Made by a program: the position numbers and the translations under genes
Shown: positions 8,730 through 16,608 of the stretch, piece by piece
How positions within the stretch are numbered: the stretch's first letter is position 1
How the letters are laid out: every line of letters starts with the position of its first letter
Notes under the pieces: model-generated
The model's input: only the letters and a program-made list of their open reading frames with translations
Database searches by the model: none
Told to the model about the DNA's origin: nothing
DNA from: an uncultured Acetobacter sp.
GTDB taxonomy: Bacteria; Pseudomonadota; Alphaproteobacteria; Acetobacterales; Acetobacteraceae
NCBI RefSeq assembly: GCF_937875265.1
Contig: NZ_CALLXM010000079.1
Coordinates: 1 to 31,926, forward strand
Direction of reading: 5' to 3'
Length of the DNA stretch: 31,926 nucleotides

Positions 8730-10079
8730 ATGCGTCTGCGCTCTCTTACTCTGGCCTGCTCCCTTACGGCTCTGACCCTGACCTCTGTGGCGCATGCTGC
8801 GGCCCATACCAGGCCGCAATCAGCATCAGCCTCACCAGCTAAAGCTCCCAAAGCACCAGAACCGGATGACATGATTATTGCCGTGGTCAACGGGATCCCG
8901 CTGACAAAGCGCGATGTTGATAATCGTGGCAAGCTGTTCGCGCTATCTACAGGTCTGCCTGTCAATCAGGAACTTATGGACCGCCTGCGTCCGCAGATCA
9001 TCCGTCAGTTGATTGATGAGCGCCTGCGCACGCAGGAAATTCTAACCCGGCATATTAACATCCCCCCCGAGCAGATTGCTGCGGCCATTACAGGCATTGA
9101 GCGCCGCAATGGCATGCCGGAAAATGCCCTGCGTGACCGTCTGGCGCAGGATGGGGTGTCCCTCACTACTCTGATCGACCAGATCCGTGTTCAGATTGGC
9201 TGGGTGCAGGTGCTGCGTCAGGAACTGGGGTCGCATGGCCGTGTTTCCACACGGGAAATCGCGCAGCGCGAAGAGGCTTTGAAGCGACAGGATGGGCGGA
9301 CCGAATTCAATCTGAGCGAAATCTTCGTGAAGGTGGAAGACCCCCGCCATGCCGAGGATGAGCTTGCCTTTACCAACACCGTTATTCAGGAACTGCGCAA
9401 AGGTGCACCTTTCCCCATTGTGGCGGCCCAGTTCTCCCAGAGCCAGACAGCCCTGGATGGCGGCTCAATGGGCTGGGTGCAGGAAGATGAACTGGATCCG
9501 TCAGTCATTGCAATGATCCAGCAGATGCCGGTCGGTGCTGGTGCCATCTCCAACCCCATCAAGGTTCCCGGCGGGTTTGTGATTATCACGGTCAACGGTA
9601 AGCGCATCATCGGTCATCAGCCTGGGCATGTCATCACCATCCGTCAGGCGTTCCTGCCGTTTGAAACACCGCTGAATCCGGAACATGTGACACCCCAGCA
9701 GCAGCAAGCTTTGCAAAAAGCCATGAAAATTACGCAAACTGTTAACACCTGCGATGCAATGGCTGCCATCAACAAAGAAAACGGTGAAAAACGCCCGACT
9801 GATCCCGGTGAGCTCCAGCTGGAACGCATGAACGAGCAGATGCGCAACCTGCTCGACACCCTGCCGCTGAACAAAGTATCTCGCCCACTGGTCTCGACGG
9901 ACGGTATTGACCTGATCATGGTCTGTTCGAAAAAAGATAAGAACTTTGCCGACCGCTCACCCAGCGAAATTGCTGATCAGCTGATGAACGAGCGCGTGGA
10001 ACAGACCGCGCGCCAGCTGGACAGTGATCTGCACCGTAAGGCGATGATCGACATGCGCATCAAACTGAAGGGCGTATGA
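8730..10079 (+). CDS. surA: Periplasmic chaperone / peptidyl-prolyl isomerase SurA
   Basis: A chaperone that escorts unfolded outer-membrane proteins, LptD among them, to the BAM complex. From ATG 8730 the 449-aa protein starts with a good signal peptide (MRLRSLTLACSLTALTLTSVAHA). The frame also opens at ATG 8646, overlapping the lptD stop by 4 nt (ATGA). That start would add 28 residues before the signal peptide, so 8730 is preferred as the start of the preprotein, although neither start has a strong ribosome site. A SurA N-terminal chaperone domain (IIAVVNGIPLTKRDVDNR to about residue 170) precedes one parvulin domain (FNLSEIFVKVED to GGFVIITVNGKRIIG) and a C-terminal helical part. The final GTATGA overlaps the rsmA start. 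The pdxA gene that often follows surA is absent here. Confidence 0.92.
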   Translation: MRLRSLTLACSLTALTLTSVAHAAAHTRPQSASASPAKAPKAPEPDDMIIAVVNGIPLTKRDVDNRGKLFALSTGLPVNQELMDRLRPQIIRQLIDERLRTQEILTRHINIPPEQIAAAITGIERRNGMPENALRDRLAQDGVSLTTLIDQIRVQIGWVQVLRQELGSHGRVSTREIAQREEALKRQDGRTEFNLSEIFVKVEDPRHAEDELAFTNTVIQELRKGAPFPIVAAQFSQSQTALDGGSMGWVQEDELDPSVIAMIQQMPVGAGAISNPIKVPGGFVIITVNGKRIIGHQPGHVITIRQAFLPFETPLNPEHVTPQQQQALQKAMKITQTVNTCDAMAAINKENGEKRPTDPGELQLERMNEQMRNLLDTLPLNKVSRPLVSTDGIDLIMVCSKKDKNFADRSPSEIADQLMNERVEQTARQLDSDLHRKAMIDMRIKLKGV

Positions 10080-10915
10080 CGTCTCTCGATAATCTTGAAA
10101 GCCTGCGGGACGTTATCAGCCGTCACGGGCTGGATGCCCGTAAGGCCCTTGGTCAACACTTCCTTCTTGATCCTGACATTACCAACCGCATAGCGGCTCT
10201 GCCCGGATCTCTGGACGGTCGGCATGTGGTGGAAGTTGGCCCCGGCCCCGGTGGGCTGACGCGGTCTTTGCTCGGCACCAAAGCGGCCTCAGTCACTGCG
10301 GTGGAAGTTGATACGCGCGCGGCAGACATCATCCGTGAGCTTATCCCCTTTTACCCCGACCGCCTGAAGCTGGTGGAAGCAGATGCCCTTAAACAGGACC
10401 TGACAACCCTGTGCCCGGCCCCCCGGCATATTGTTGCCAACCTACCTTATAACGTTGCCACCCCCCTGCTGGTGGGTTGGCTACGTCAGGGCAAGGCGTG
10501 GGAACGGCTGACCCTCATGTTCCAGCTTGAGGTTGCCGAACGGATTTGCGCAGCGCCGGGATCATCCCATTACGGGCGGCTGGGCATTCTGGCGCAGTGG
10601 TGTGCGCGATGCGATATTGTGATGAAGCTGCCGCCGGGGGCTTTTTCCCCGCCTCCTGCCGTCTGGTCTGCCGTGGCCTGCCTGACGCCACATGCTGAAC
10701 AACCGGATCCCGCTTTATTTAAGGCTATGGAACGGGTGACTGCCGCCGCCTTTGGTCAGCGCCGCAAGATGCTGCGTGGCTCTCTGAAAGGCCTGCACGG
10801 CGAGCGTCTTCTGGCCGAAACCGGCATTGATGGCACGCGCCGCGCTGAAACGCTGACCATCCCAGAGTTTGACAGCCTTGCCCGTGCCCATCTGGCTCAT
10901 TCGAATAAAGGCTGA
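10076..10915 (+). CDS. rsmA: 16S rRNA dimethyladenosine transferase RsmA (KsgA)
   Basis: This enzyme dimethylates two adjacent adenosines in helix 45 of 16S rRNA, using SAM, late in small-subunit assembly. The 279-aa protein has the expected motifs: LGQHFLLDPDITNRIA at the N-terminus, the SAM loop VVEVGPGPGGLTRSLL, the acidic VEVDTRAADIIREL, the catalytic NLPYNVATPLL, and the PGAFSPPPAVWSAV segment. The C-terminal helical domain contains FGQRRKMLRGSLKG. The ATG overlaps the surA stop by 4 nt (ATGA), indicating coupled translation. It is the last gene of the envelope operon, with a strong hairpin terminator starting about 60 nt downstream. Confidence 0.95.
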   Translation: MTSLDNLESLRDVISRHGLDARKALGQHFLLDPDITNRIAALPGSLDGRHVVEVGPGPGGLTRSLLGTKAASVTAVEVDTRAADIIRELIPFYPDRLKLVEADALKQDLTTLCPAPRHIVANLPYNVATPLLVGWLRQGKAWERLTLMFQLEVAERICAAPGSSHYGRLGILAQWCARCDIVMKLPPGAFSPPPAVWSAVACLTPHAEQPDPALFKAMERVTAAAFGQRRKMLRGSLKGLHGERLLAETGIDGTRRAETLTIPEFDSLARAHLAHSNKG

Positions 10916-10973
10916 ATGGGGCCAAAAGCTACGATCCTGCTTTTGAACACGCGCCTGAGCCTCTTTGTCATAT

Positions 10974-11014
10974 AAAAAAAGCGCCCACTCCAAACTGGAG
11001 CAGGCGCTTTTTTT
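10974..11014. terminator. Bidirectional intrinsic terminator between rsmA and cfa
   Basis: A perfect outer stem pairs seven A plus GCGCC (10974-10985) with GGCGC plus seven T (11003-11014). An inner CTCC/GGAG stem (10988-10991 with 10997-11000) closes a 5-nt loop. It ends in a T-run on both strands and lies between two convergent genes, so it can serve both rsmA (plus) and cfa (minus). Confidence 0.9.
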
Positions 11015-11054
11015 ATTTAAGACCGAGAATGGACGGCGACAGAAACGGTTTCCG

Positions 11055-12266
11055 TCACGCAGCCCCTTCCGCTTCCCCCATGTAATCCCGCGTGAGCGGC
11101 ACTGCATCAATGGAACGGGAAATCTGCATCTGGAAATTCATGTGCCCCTGCACGCGGAACGAAAGCTCTGCCGCATCCAGATAGAACTCGAACATCCGAG
11201 CAAAGCGTTCATCATACAGCGCCACAGCCTTAGCCCGGTTTGCTGCAAAACGCTCCCGCCAGATGGAAAGAGTTTTTGCGTAATGCAGACGCAGAATTTC
11301 ACAATCTGTCACCCACAGGCCAGACCGTTCGACTGCGGCAAAGGCCTCGCTGAGAGAGGGTGAATAGCCACCTGGGAAAATATACTTGTTGATCCAAGGG
11401 TTTGTGGTGCCGGGGCCATCATTCCGCCCGATGGAATGCAGAAGAGCCACGCCATCATCTGTCAGGCTGCTTTTGAGCGTTTCAAAAAACTGGTGGTAAT
11501 GCTTCACGCCCACATGCTCGAACATGCCAACCGAGACAATCCGGTCAAACCGCCGATGAAGGTTGCGGTAGTCGAGCATTTCAAAGCGTACACACCCTTC
11601 CAGCCCTTCTTCCTTCGCACGACGGCGAGCAATGGTCAGTTGTTCTTCAGAGAGCGTGATACCAGTGACAATCGCGCCATAATCCCGCGCCAGCGTTAGC
11701 GCCATACCGCCCCAGCCACAGCCGATATCCAGCACTTCAAGCCCCGGCTTGTTCAGCAGCAGCTTGGCGGCAATATGTTTTTTCTTGGCCTCCTGCGCCT
11801 CATCCAGCGTTTCGTCCCCACGGCGGAAATACGCGCAGGAATATTGCCGGTCCTTGTCCAGAAACAGGTCATACAAGCGGCTATCAAGATCATAATGATG
11901 CGCCACATTCTGCCGTGCACGTTTGATCGGGTTGAACTGAATCCAGCTGCGGCAGGCATAGCGGAATGTGCTGGCAACCTGCTCCGGCAAATGGCCGGGA
12001 GACATGGCGTTAAGCATCAGCAGGTCCAGCAACTGATACAGCGTGCAGTCCAGCGGCTGAATACCGCCATTCATGTAGCCTTCCCCAAAACCAAGGCCGG
12101 GGTTAAGGGCCAGAGCACGCACGCTGGCGTTATCCAGCAGCTTCATTCCAGCCTCAGCACCGGGTTTGCTGCCGCTATAATGGGTCCGGCTCCCATCAGG
12201 CCAGACGACGTGCAGCTGCCCTGAAGAAATAAAGTGCCGTAATATCCGGTCCAGAATTCTGTTCAT
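11055..12266 (-). CDS. cfa: Cyclopropane-fatty-acyl-phospholipid synthase
   Basis: A SAM-dependent enzyme that adds a methylene bridge across double bonds of unsaturated phospholipid acyl chains, a modification linked to acid and solvent tolerance. The 403-aa protein has an N-terminal lipid-binding domain (residues 1-110, including GFGEGYMNGG). The catalytic domain contains NVAHHYDLDSRLYDLFLD, the QYSCAYF cysteine segment, and the SAM motif VLDIGCGWGGMAL. Later motifs are SVGMFEHVG, NPWINKYIFPGGYSPSL and FYLDAAELSFR. The start has GGAG 8 nt upstream on the minus strand. It lies downstream of the rplI terminator and ends at the bidirectional terminator, so it is probably transcribed alone. For an acetic acid bacterium, membrane acid protection is a reasonable role (inference). 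Confidence 0.94.
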   Translation of the reverse strand: MNRILDRILRHFISSGQLHVVWPDGSRTHYSGSKPGAEAGMKLLDNASVRALALNPGLGFGEGYMNGGIQPLDCTLYQLLDLLMLNAMSPGHLPEQVASTFRYACRSWIQFNPIKRARQNVAHHYDLDSRLYDLFLDKDRQYSCAYFRRGDETLDEAQEAKKKHIAAKLLLNKPGLEVLDIGCGWGGMALTLARDYGAIVTGITLSEEQLTIARRRAKEEGLEGCVRFEMLDYRNLHRRFDRIVSVGMFEHVGVKHYHQFFETLKSSLTDDGVALLHSIGRNDGPGTTNPWINKYIFPGGYSPSLSEAFAAVERSGLWVTDCEILRLHYAKTLSIWRERFAANRAKAVALYDERFARMFEFYLDAAELSFRVQGHMNFQMQISRSIDAVPLTRDYMGEAEGAA

Positions 12267-12308
12267 GCACTACTCCATCGTGGTGCTAAAAGGCTTATGA
12301 TAAAACAC

Positions 12309-12343
12309 AAAAAAGGGCCCGGAAATACTTCCCGGACCCCTTT
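12309..12343 (-). terminator. Intrinsic terminator of the rpsF-rpsR-rplI operon
   Basis: On the minus strand an imperfect GC-rich hairpin (AAAGGG and CCGG paired blocks around a roughly 9-nt loop) is followed by six T (plus-strand A run 12309-12314). It begins about 28 nt past the rplI stop and separates the ribosomal operon from cfa. Confidence 0.82.
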
Positions 12344-12370
12344 CAAAGCATGAGAGAAAAAAGACGACGA

Positions 12371-12970
12371 TCAGGCGTCGGCTTTGTTTTCTTCTTCTGC
12401 AGGTGCTTCCGCATCTTCAGCGACAATTTCGCCTTCGATTACGGCGTCATCACCAGCAATTTCTGCTTCTTCTTCAACGCTAACGGCTTCACCGCGTGCC
12501 TGACGCTCAGCTTCTTCAGCAGAACGGGCAACGTTGACGATAACCGGCACGACCACTTCCGGATGCAGTGCAACCTTAACATCATACAGACCAAGGGACT
12601 TGATCGGATGCGGCAGGTAGACCTGCTGGCGGGAAATGGTGAAACCAGCTTCCGTTACAGCCTGTGCAACGTCACGGGTGGACACGGACCCATACAGGCT
12701 CCCGCTGTCACCAGCCTGGCGGATCAGCACAACGGCCAGACCCTCCATGCGCTCGGAGAGGCGCTCGGCTTCTTCACGACGTTTAATGTTCTGTGCCTCA
12801 AGCTGGGCGCGTTCGCGGTCAAACCGTGAACGGTTGGCTTCGTTTGCACGAATAGCCTTGCCCTGCGGCAGCAGGAAGTTACGGGCATAACCCGGACGAA
12901 CCTTCACCACGTCGCCCATCTGACCCAGATGTTCAACGCGCTGAAGCAGGATCACTTCTGTAGCAGCCAT
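12371..12970 (-). CDS. rplI: 50S ribosomal protein L9
   Basis: L9 binds 23S rRNA near the base of the L1 stalk and helps keep the reading frame. The 199-aa protein starts with the conserved N-domain (VILLQRVEHLGQMGDVVKVRPGYARNFLLPQGKA). A connecting helix and the C-domain follow (GSLYGSVSTRDVAQAV to DVKVALHPEVVVPVIVNVAR). It is longer than the usual approximately 150 residues because of a strongly acidic, alanine-rich tail of about 40 residues (EEEAEIAGDDAVIEGEIVAE and onward). It is the third gene of rpsF-rpsR-rplI, 10 nt after rpsR. Confidence 0.97.
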   Translation of the reverse strand: MAATEVILLQRVEHLGQMGDVVKVRPGYARNFLLPQGKAIRANEANRSRFDRERAQLEAQNIKRREEAERLSERMEGLAVVLIRQAGDSGSLYGSVSTRDVAQAVTEAGFTISRQQVYLPHPIKSLGLYDVKVALHPEVVVPVIVNVARSAEEAERQARGEAVSVEEEAEIAGDDAVIEGEIVAEDAEAPAEEENKADA

Positions 12971-12980
12971 GATCGCCCTC

Positions 12981-13256
12981 TCAGCTCATCACGTAGGGAA
13001 GCAGAGCAAGGAAGCGGGCGCGCTTAATAGCCTGGGCCAACTCGCGCTGCTTCTTTGCGGAAACCGCCGTAATACGGCTCGGCACGATCTTGCCACGTTC
13101 GGACAGGAAACGGCTCAGCAGACGTACGTCCTTGTAGTCGATCTTCGGCGCATTCGGGCCAGAGAACGGGCAGGACTTACGACGACGGTAGAACGGACGA
13201 CGTGCACCTACGGCAGGACGGCGTGCGGCGGGATTGATTTCGGTCGTTTCAGACAT
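12981..13256 (-). CDS. rpsR: 30S ribosomal protein S18
   Basis: S18 forms a heterodimer with S6 on the 30S platform. The 91-aa protein carries the diagnostic segments RRPFYRRRKSCPFSG, IDYKDVRLLSRFLSERGKIVPSRITAVSAKKQRELAQAIKRARFLALLPY. ATG 13256 is preferred because a GGAG in the 3' end of rpsF lies 8 nt upstream. A GTG at 13265, overlapping the rpsF stop, is possible and would add three residues. The tight junction with rpsF suits equimolar synthesis of the S6:S18 pair. Confidence 0.96.
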   Translation of the reverse strand: MSETTEINPAARRPAVGARRPFYRRRKSCPFSGPNAPKIDYKDVRLLSRFLSERGKIVPSRITAVSAKKQRELAQAIKRARFLALLPYVMS

Positions 13257-13261
13257 GCTGC

Positions 13262-13732
13262 TCACTCCGCTTCGGTGCCAGCGGCTTCAGCCGGCTTTTC
13301 ATCACGAGCGCGATATTCTTCACGATCTTCGGAAGAACGACGACCACGGCCGCTTTCAAAGCGTCCGGTCGGCTTCGGGCCACGGAAACCACGATCACCA
13401 CGGTCATCACTCTTACGAGCAAGAACGGGAGACGGAGCTTCATCAATTTCATCAACGCGCAGCGCCAGGAGACGCAGAACGTCTTCATTGATGGCGAGCT
13501 GACGCTCGATTTCCTTGAGCATTTCAGCTTTCATCTCAAGACCGAGCAGGACGTAATGGCCCTTACGGTTTTTCTTGATACGATAAGCCAGAGTGCGCAG
13601 ACCCCAGTATTCGCGCTTCTTGACGGAACCGCCATCAGCTTCGATCTGAGCAACAACGCCGTCGATGATCGCATCGACCTGCTGCTGGGAAATGTCATTA
13701 CGTGCAATAAGCACGGTCTCGTAAAGTGGCAT
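13262..13732 (-). CDS. rpsF: 30S ribosomal protein S6
   Basis: S6 binds S18 on the 30S platform. The fold-defining part spans residues 1-100 (MPLYETVLIARNDISQQQVDAI, GLRTLAYRIKKNRKGHYVLLGLEMKAEMLKEIERQLAINEDVLRLL). A tail of roughly 55 residues follows, rich in Arg, Asp, Gly and Glu, giving 156 residues in all. Long charged S6 tails are common in Alphaproteobacteria. The ATG has AAGGGAG 6 nt upstream on the minus strand. It is the first gene of the operon. The leader holds a candidate S6:S18 autoregulatory hairpin (13763-13788). Confidence 0.96.
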   Translation of the reverse strand: MPLYETVLIARNDISQQQVDAIIDGVVAQIEADGGSVKKREYWGLRTLAYRIKKNRKGHYVLLGLEMKAEMLKEIERQLAINEDVLRLLALRVDEIDEAPSPVLARKSDDRGDRGFRGPKPTGRFESGRGRRSSEDREEYRARDEKPAEAAGTEAE

Positions 13733-13762
13733 GGGTACTCCCTTCGGATCGTATCAACCCAA

Positions 13763-13788
13763 CTGCGCCAGACCGTTCCGGCAAGCAG
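13763..13788 (-). promoter_or_regulatory. Hairpin in the rpsF leader, possible S6:S18 regulatory element
   Basis: Read on the minus strand, CTGC (13788-13785) pairs with GCAG (13766-13763), and inside it GCC pairs with GGC, leaving a TT bulge and an exposed CCGGAACGG apex. It lies about 30 nt before the rpsF ATG. Many bacteria have an rpsF leader that binds the S6:S18 complex through a CCG-containing bulge. The match here is only by position and general form. A TTGACA box (minus strand, plus positions 13856-13861) lies further upstream without an obvious -10 partner. Confidence 0.35.
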
Positions 13789-13889
13789 CGTCCTGCATAA
13801 ACAGAGATATAGGTATAGCCGGAGCGATGCCGCGCACCCGGCAGGGAAGATGGCGTGTCAACCACATTTTCGGGCAGAAGGCAAGGACT

Positions 13890-14429
13890 TCAGGCCAGAA
13901 ATCTCTCAGGAATTGTCAGGCCAAGCCTGTTAGGCACATCCCAGGTTTCTTCAACCGTGCGCACAACCTCAAACCCCACCTGCTGATACAGCGGCAGAGC
14001 GCGCGGATGGTCGGCTGTGCAGGTATTAACACGCAGGCACAGCGGACCAAGCGCCCAAGCCTGGCGGATTGCCATATCCAGAAACGCACGCCCCACACCC
14101 TGCCCTATGGCTTCCGGGAACAGGCCGAAATAGGACAGATTGATATCATGTGGGTTGAACAGGTTGAGTTCGTAAAAGCCGCGCACGGTCTGCCCCTGCA
14201 TCAGCAAGCCAATGCTGACAGGCCCATGCTCCAGAAAATGAGCCAGATCAGCATCTGAGGCTGCCTGACGCATCCACCAGCAATACTGCCGCCCGACCCT
14301 GTCCTGCACCATGCGGTACGTCGCAACGTCTGGCCGTGCCTCAGTCTCAACCGACCAGCCTTCCGGCAGGGTACGGCCTTCTCCGGCGGGGGAGCGCAGC
14401 ATCCGCATGAAGGTGACGTCCACCTTCAT
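13890..14429 (-). CDS. GNAT-family N-acetyltransferase
   Basis: A predicted acetyl-CoA-dependent N-acetyltransferase of unknown substrate. The acetyl-CoA loop is visible as IGQGVGRAFLDMAIRQAW after the strand LSYFGLFP. The C-terminal LPLYQQVGFEVVRTVEETWDVPN is the usual GNAT YxxxGF region. The reading frame runs upstream into the 3' end of rpoD. Candidate starts are ATG 14474 (overlapping the rpoD stop by 11 nt), ATG 14429 and ATG 14408. The last has an AAGG-containing purine stretch about 11 nt upstream. 14429 is a compromise giving 179 residues, and the true start is uncertain. Being so close behind rpoD on the same strand, it is probably co-transcribed with it. Confidence 0.8.
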   Translation of the reverse strand: MKVDVTFMRMLRSPAGEGRTLPEGWSVETEARPDVATYRMVQDRVGRQYCWWMRQAASDADLAHFLEHGPVSIGLLMQGQTVRGFYELNLFNPHDINLSYFGLFPEAIGQGVGRAFLDMAIRQAWALGPLCLRVNTCTADHPRALPLYQQVGFEVVRTVEETWDVPNRLGLTIPERFLA

Positions 14430-14463
14430 GCGTGTCACAGGCTCAGCCTGCCGGATTGAGACC

Positions 14464-16452
14464 TCAGTTATCATCCAGGAAGGACCGGAGCTTACGGCTG
14501 CGGCTGGGATGCTTGAGCTTACGCAGAGCCTTGGCTTCAATCTGACGAATACGCTCACGGGTCACGTTAAACTGCTGACCAACTTCTTCCAGCGTATGAT
14601 CCGTGTTCATCCCGATACCAAAGCGCATACGCAGCACGCGCTCTTCACGCGGGGTGAGTGAGGCCAGCACACGGGTTGTGGCTTCACGCAGGTTGGTCTG
14701 AATGGCGGCATCCAGCGGGATAATTGCAGTTTTATCCTCAATGAAGTCACCCAGATGGCTGTCTTCCTCATCCCCGATCGGGGTTTCCAGAGAAATCGGC
14801 TCTTTGGCAATCTTGAGAACTTTCCGCACTTTTTCCAGCGGCATCCCCAGCTTTTCAGCCAGCTCTTCCGGTGCAGGTTCCCGCCCGATCTCATGCAACA
14901 TCTGGCGAGAGGTCCGCACCAGCTTGTTGATGGTCTCGATCATATGGACCGGAATACGAATGGTCCGCGCCTGATCCGCGATGGAGCGGGTAATCGCCTG
15001 ACGGATCCACCATGTGGCGTAGGTGGAGAACTTGTAGCCACGGCGGTATTCAAACTTATCCACCGCCTTCATCAGGCCGATATTGCCTTCCTGAATCAGA
15101 TCAAGGAACTGAAGGCCACGGTTGGTGTATTTCTTGGCAATGGAAATAACCAGCCGCAGGTTGGCTTCAATCATTTCCTTTTTGGCACGCGCAGAATCAC
15201 GCTCACCACGAGCAACGGTGGCGTAAACGCGACGGAACTCACCAATCGGCAGACCGGTATCCTGCGCCAGTTCAGCCACCTGATTACGCAGAGCAATCAC
15301 GGTTTCAGAATGTTTGGCGACAAAGTTTTTCCAAGATTTACCGGACAGCGCGGAAACCATGTCCATCCACGCCGGGTCCAACTCACGCCCACGATATTTC
15401 AGCAGGAAGTCTTCACGCGAAACGCGGCAGCTTTCTGCCAGACGCAGCATGCGGCCTTCCAGCACATTCAGGTTCCGGAACAGTTCCTTGAGCTGGATAA
15501 CCAGATCTTCAATCCGGTTGTTGTGCAGGTGAACCTGCTCAACCTTACCCACCAGTTCATCACGCAGGGCCGCATAGATCTTTTCAGACCGGTCCTGCAC
15601 TTCCTCACCCGTGGTCAGCACATCAATACGTTTGACCTGAAGTTTGCGCAGCTTCTCGTAAAGCGGCTCAATTTCTTCAAAATGCGCGAGAATTTCCGGC
15701 TTCAGCTTTTCTTCCAGCGCAGAGAGAGACAGGCCACTGCCTTCCCCTTCAACCTCGCCTTCGGCTTCGTTTTCAGGCTCTTCAGCCTCTTCACCTTCGG
15801 TCTCTGCGCTTTCAAAGGCGTCACCGCTGCCCTCTTCCCCCATGGGTTGGGTTGCGGCCTGCATGGCCTCCAGGTCCACGATGTCACGCAGCAGCATTTC
15901 ATTGCTGCGGATCTTTTCATGCCAGGAAATAATGGCACGGAACGTCAGCGGACTTTCGCACAGGCCGCCAATCATTTCATCGCGGCCAGCTTCAATGCGC
16001 TTGGCAATGGCAATCTCACCCTCGCGGGAGAGCAGTTCCACTGTACCCATTTCGCGCAGATACATACGCACGGGATCATCCGTACGGCCGATATTTTCTG
16101 CGTTGACGTTGCCGGTTACTGTTTCAGCTTCCGCTCCAGCCTCTTCAGCTTCTTCCTCGGCGTCTTCACCTTCGGCTTTTTCAGCTTTCTGAGACTCGGC
16201 TTCGTCGTTCTCTTCGTTCTCAACGACCTGAATACCCATTTCGGACAACATCGCCATGATGTCCTCAATCTGCTCGGAGGACATCTTGTCCTGAGGCAGC
16301 ACGGCATTCAGCTCGTCAAACGTGATATACCCGCGCTCACGCCCCTTCGCGATCAGTTTTTTGACCGCGGCAGACTGCGTGTCCAGAGTGGTCGTGTCAC
16401 CATCCTGCTCAGCTGAGTGCGCTCCGTTACCCGATGCTGTCTTTGTTGCCAT
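14464..16452 (-). CDS. rpoD: RNA polymerase primary sigma factor RpoD (sigma70)
   Basis: The housekeeping sigma factor that directs RNA polymerase to -10/-35 promoters. ATG 16452 begins MATKTASGNG and has GGAG about 11 nt upstream, giving 662 residues. Regions in order: 1.1 (AAVKKLIAKGRERGYITFDELNAVLP); an acidic linker; 1.2 (DPVRMYLREMGTVELLSREGEIAIAKRIEAG); a non-conserved region with a second acidic insert; region 2 (GLQFLDLIQEGNIGLMKAVDKFEYRRGYKFSTYATWWIRQAITR); region 3 (HMIETINKLVRTSRQ); and region 4 (TLEEVGQQFNVTRERIRQIEAKALRKLKHPSRS). A leader dyad CTGCAT/ATGCAG at 16475-16495 precedes the ribosome site. It lies downstream of dnaG, as in the classic macromolecular synthesis operon. 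Confidence 0.97.
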   Translation of the reverse strand: MATKTASGNGAHSAEQDGDTTTLDTQSAAVKKLIAKGRERGYITFDELNAVLPQDKMSSEQIEDIMAMLSEMGIQVVENEENDEAESQKAEKAEGEDAEEEAEEAGAEAETVTGNVNAENIGRTDDPVRMYLREMGTVELLSREGEIAIAKRIEAGRDEMIGGLCESPLTFRAIISWHEKIRSNEMLLRDIVDLEAMQAATQPMGEEGSGDAFESAETEGEEAEEPENEAEGEVEGEGSGLSLSALEEKLKPEILAHFEEIEPLYEKLRKLQVKRIDVLTTGEEVQDRSEKIYAALRDELVGKVEQVHLHNNRIEDLVIQLKELFRNLNVLEGRMLRLAESCRVSREDFLLKYRGRELDPAWMDMVSALSGKSWKNFVAKHSETVIALRNQVAELAQDTGLPIGEFRRVYATVARGERDSARAKKEMIEANLRLVISIAKKYTNRGLQFLDLIQEGNIGLMKAVDKFEYRRGYKFSTYATWWIRQAITRSIADQARTIRIPVHMIETINKLVRTSRQMLHEIGREPAPEELAEKLGMPLEKVRKVLKIAKEPISLETPIGDEEDSHLGDFIEDKTAIIPLDAAIQTNLREATTRVLASLTPREERVLRMRFGIGMNTDHTLEEVGQQFNVTRERIRQIEAKALRKLKHPSRSRKLRSFLDDN

Positions 16453-16608
16453 GCCAAACCTGCTCCTCACCCGCCTGCATTCTGACAAGATGCAGAACGA
16501 CCAGCTCAACACAAATTGTTCAGTTTTCCAGGGCGGGCAGGACGTGGGATATACTGCCCCCGAAGTCAAGAGGAACGCGGGCCGAACATTCCCCACGCCT
16601 CATAGAAA

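Noticed and set aside
14755..16416. Long plus-strand open frame (553 codons) opposite rpoD
   Set aside because: It lies wholly inside rpoD, and its Phe/Gln/His-rich translation is the mirror of RpoD codons.
16530..16575. Minus-strand TTGACT and TATATC boxes upstream of rpoD as a sigma70 or heat-shock promoter
   Set aside because: The boxes are only about 10 bp apart, and neither sigma70 nor alphaproteobacterial sigma32 spacing fits.
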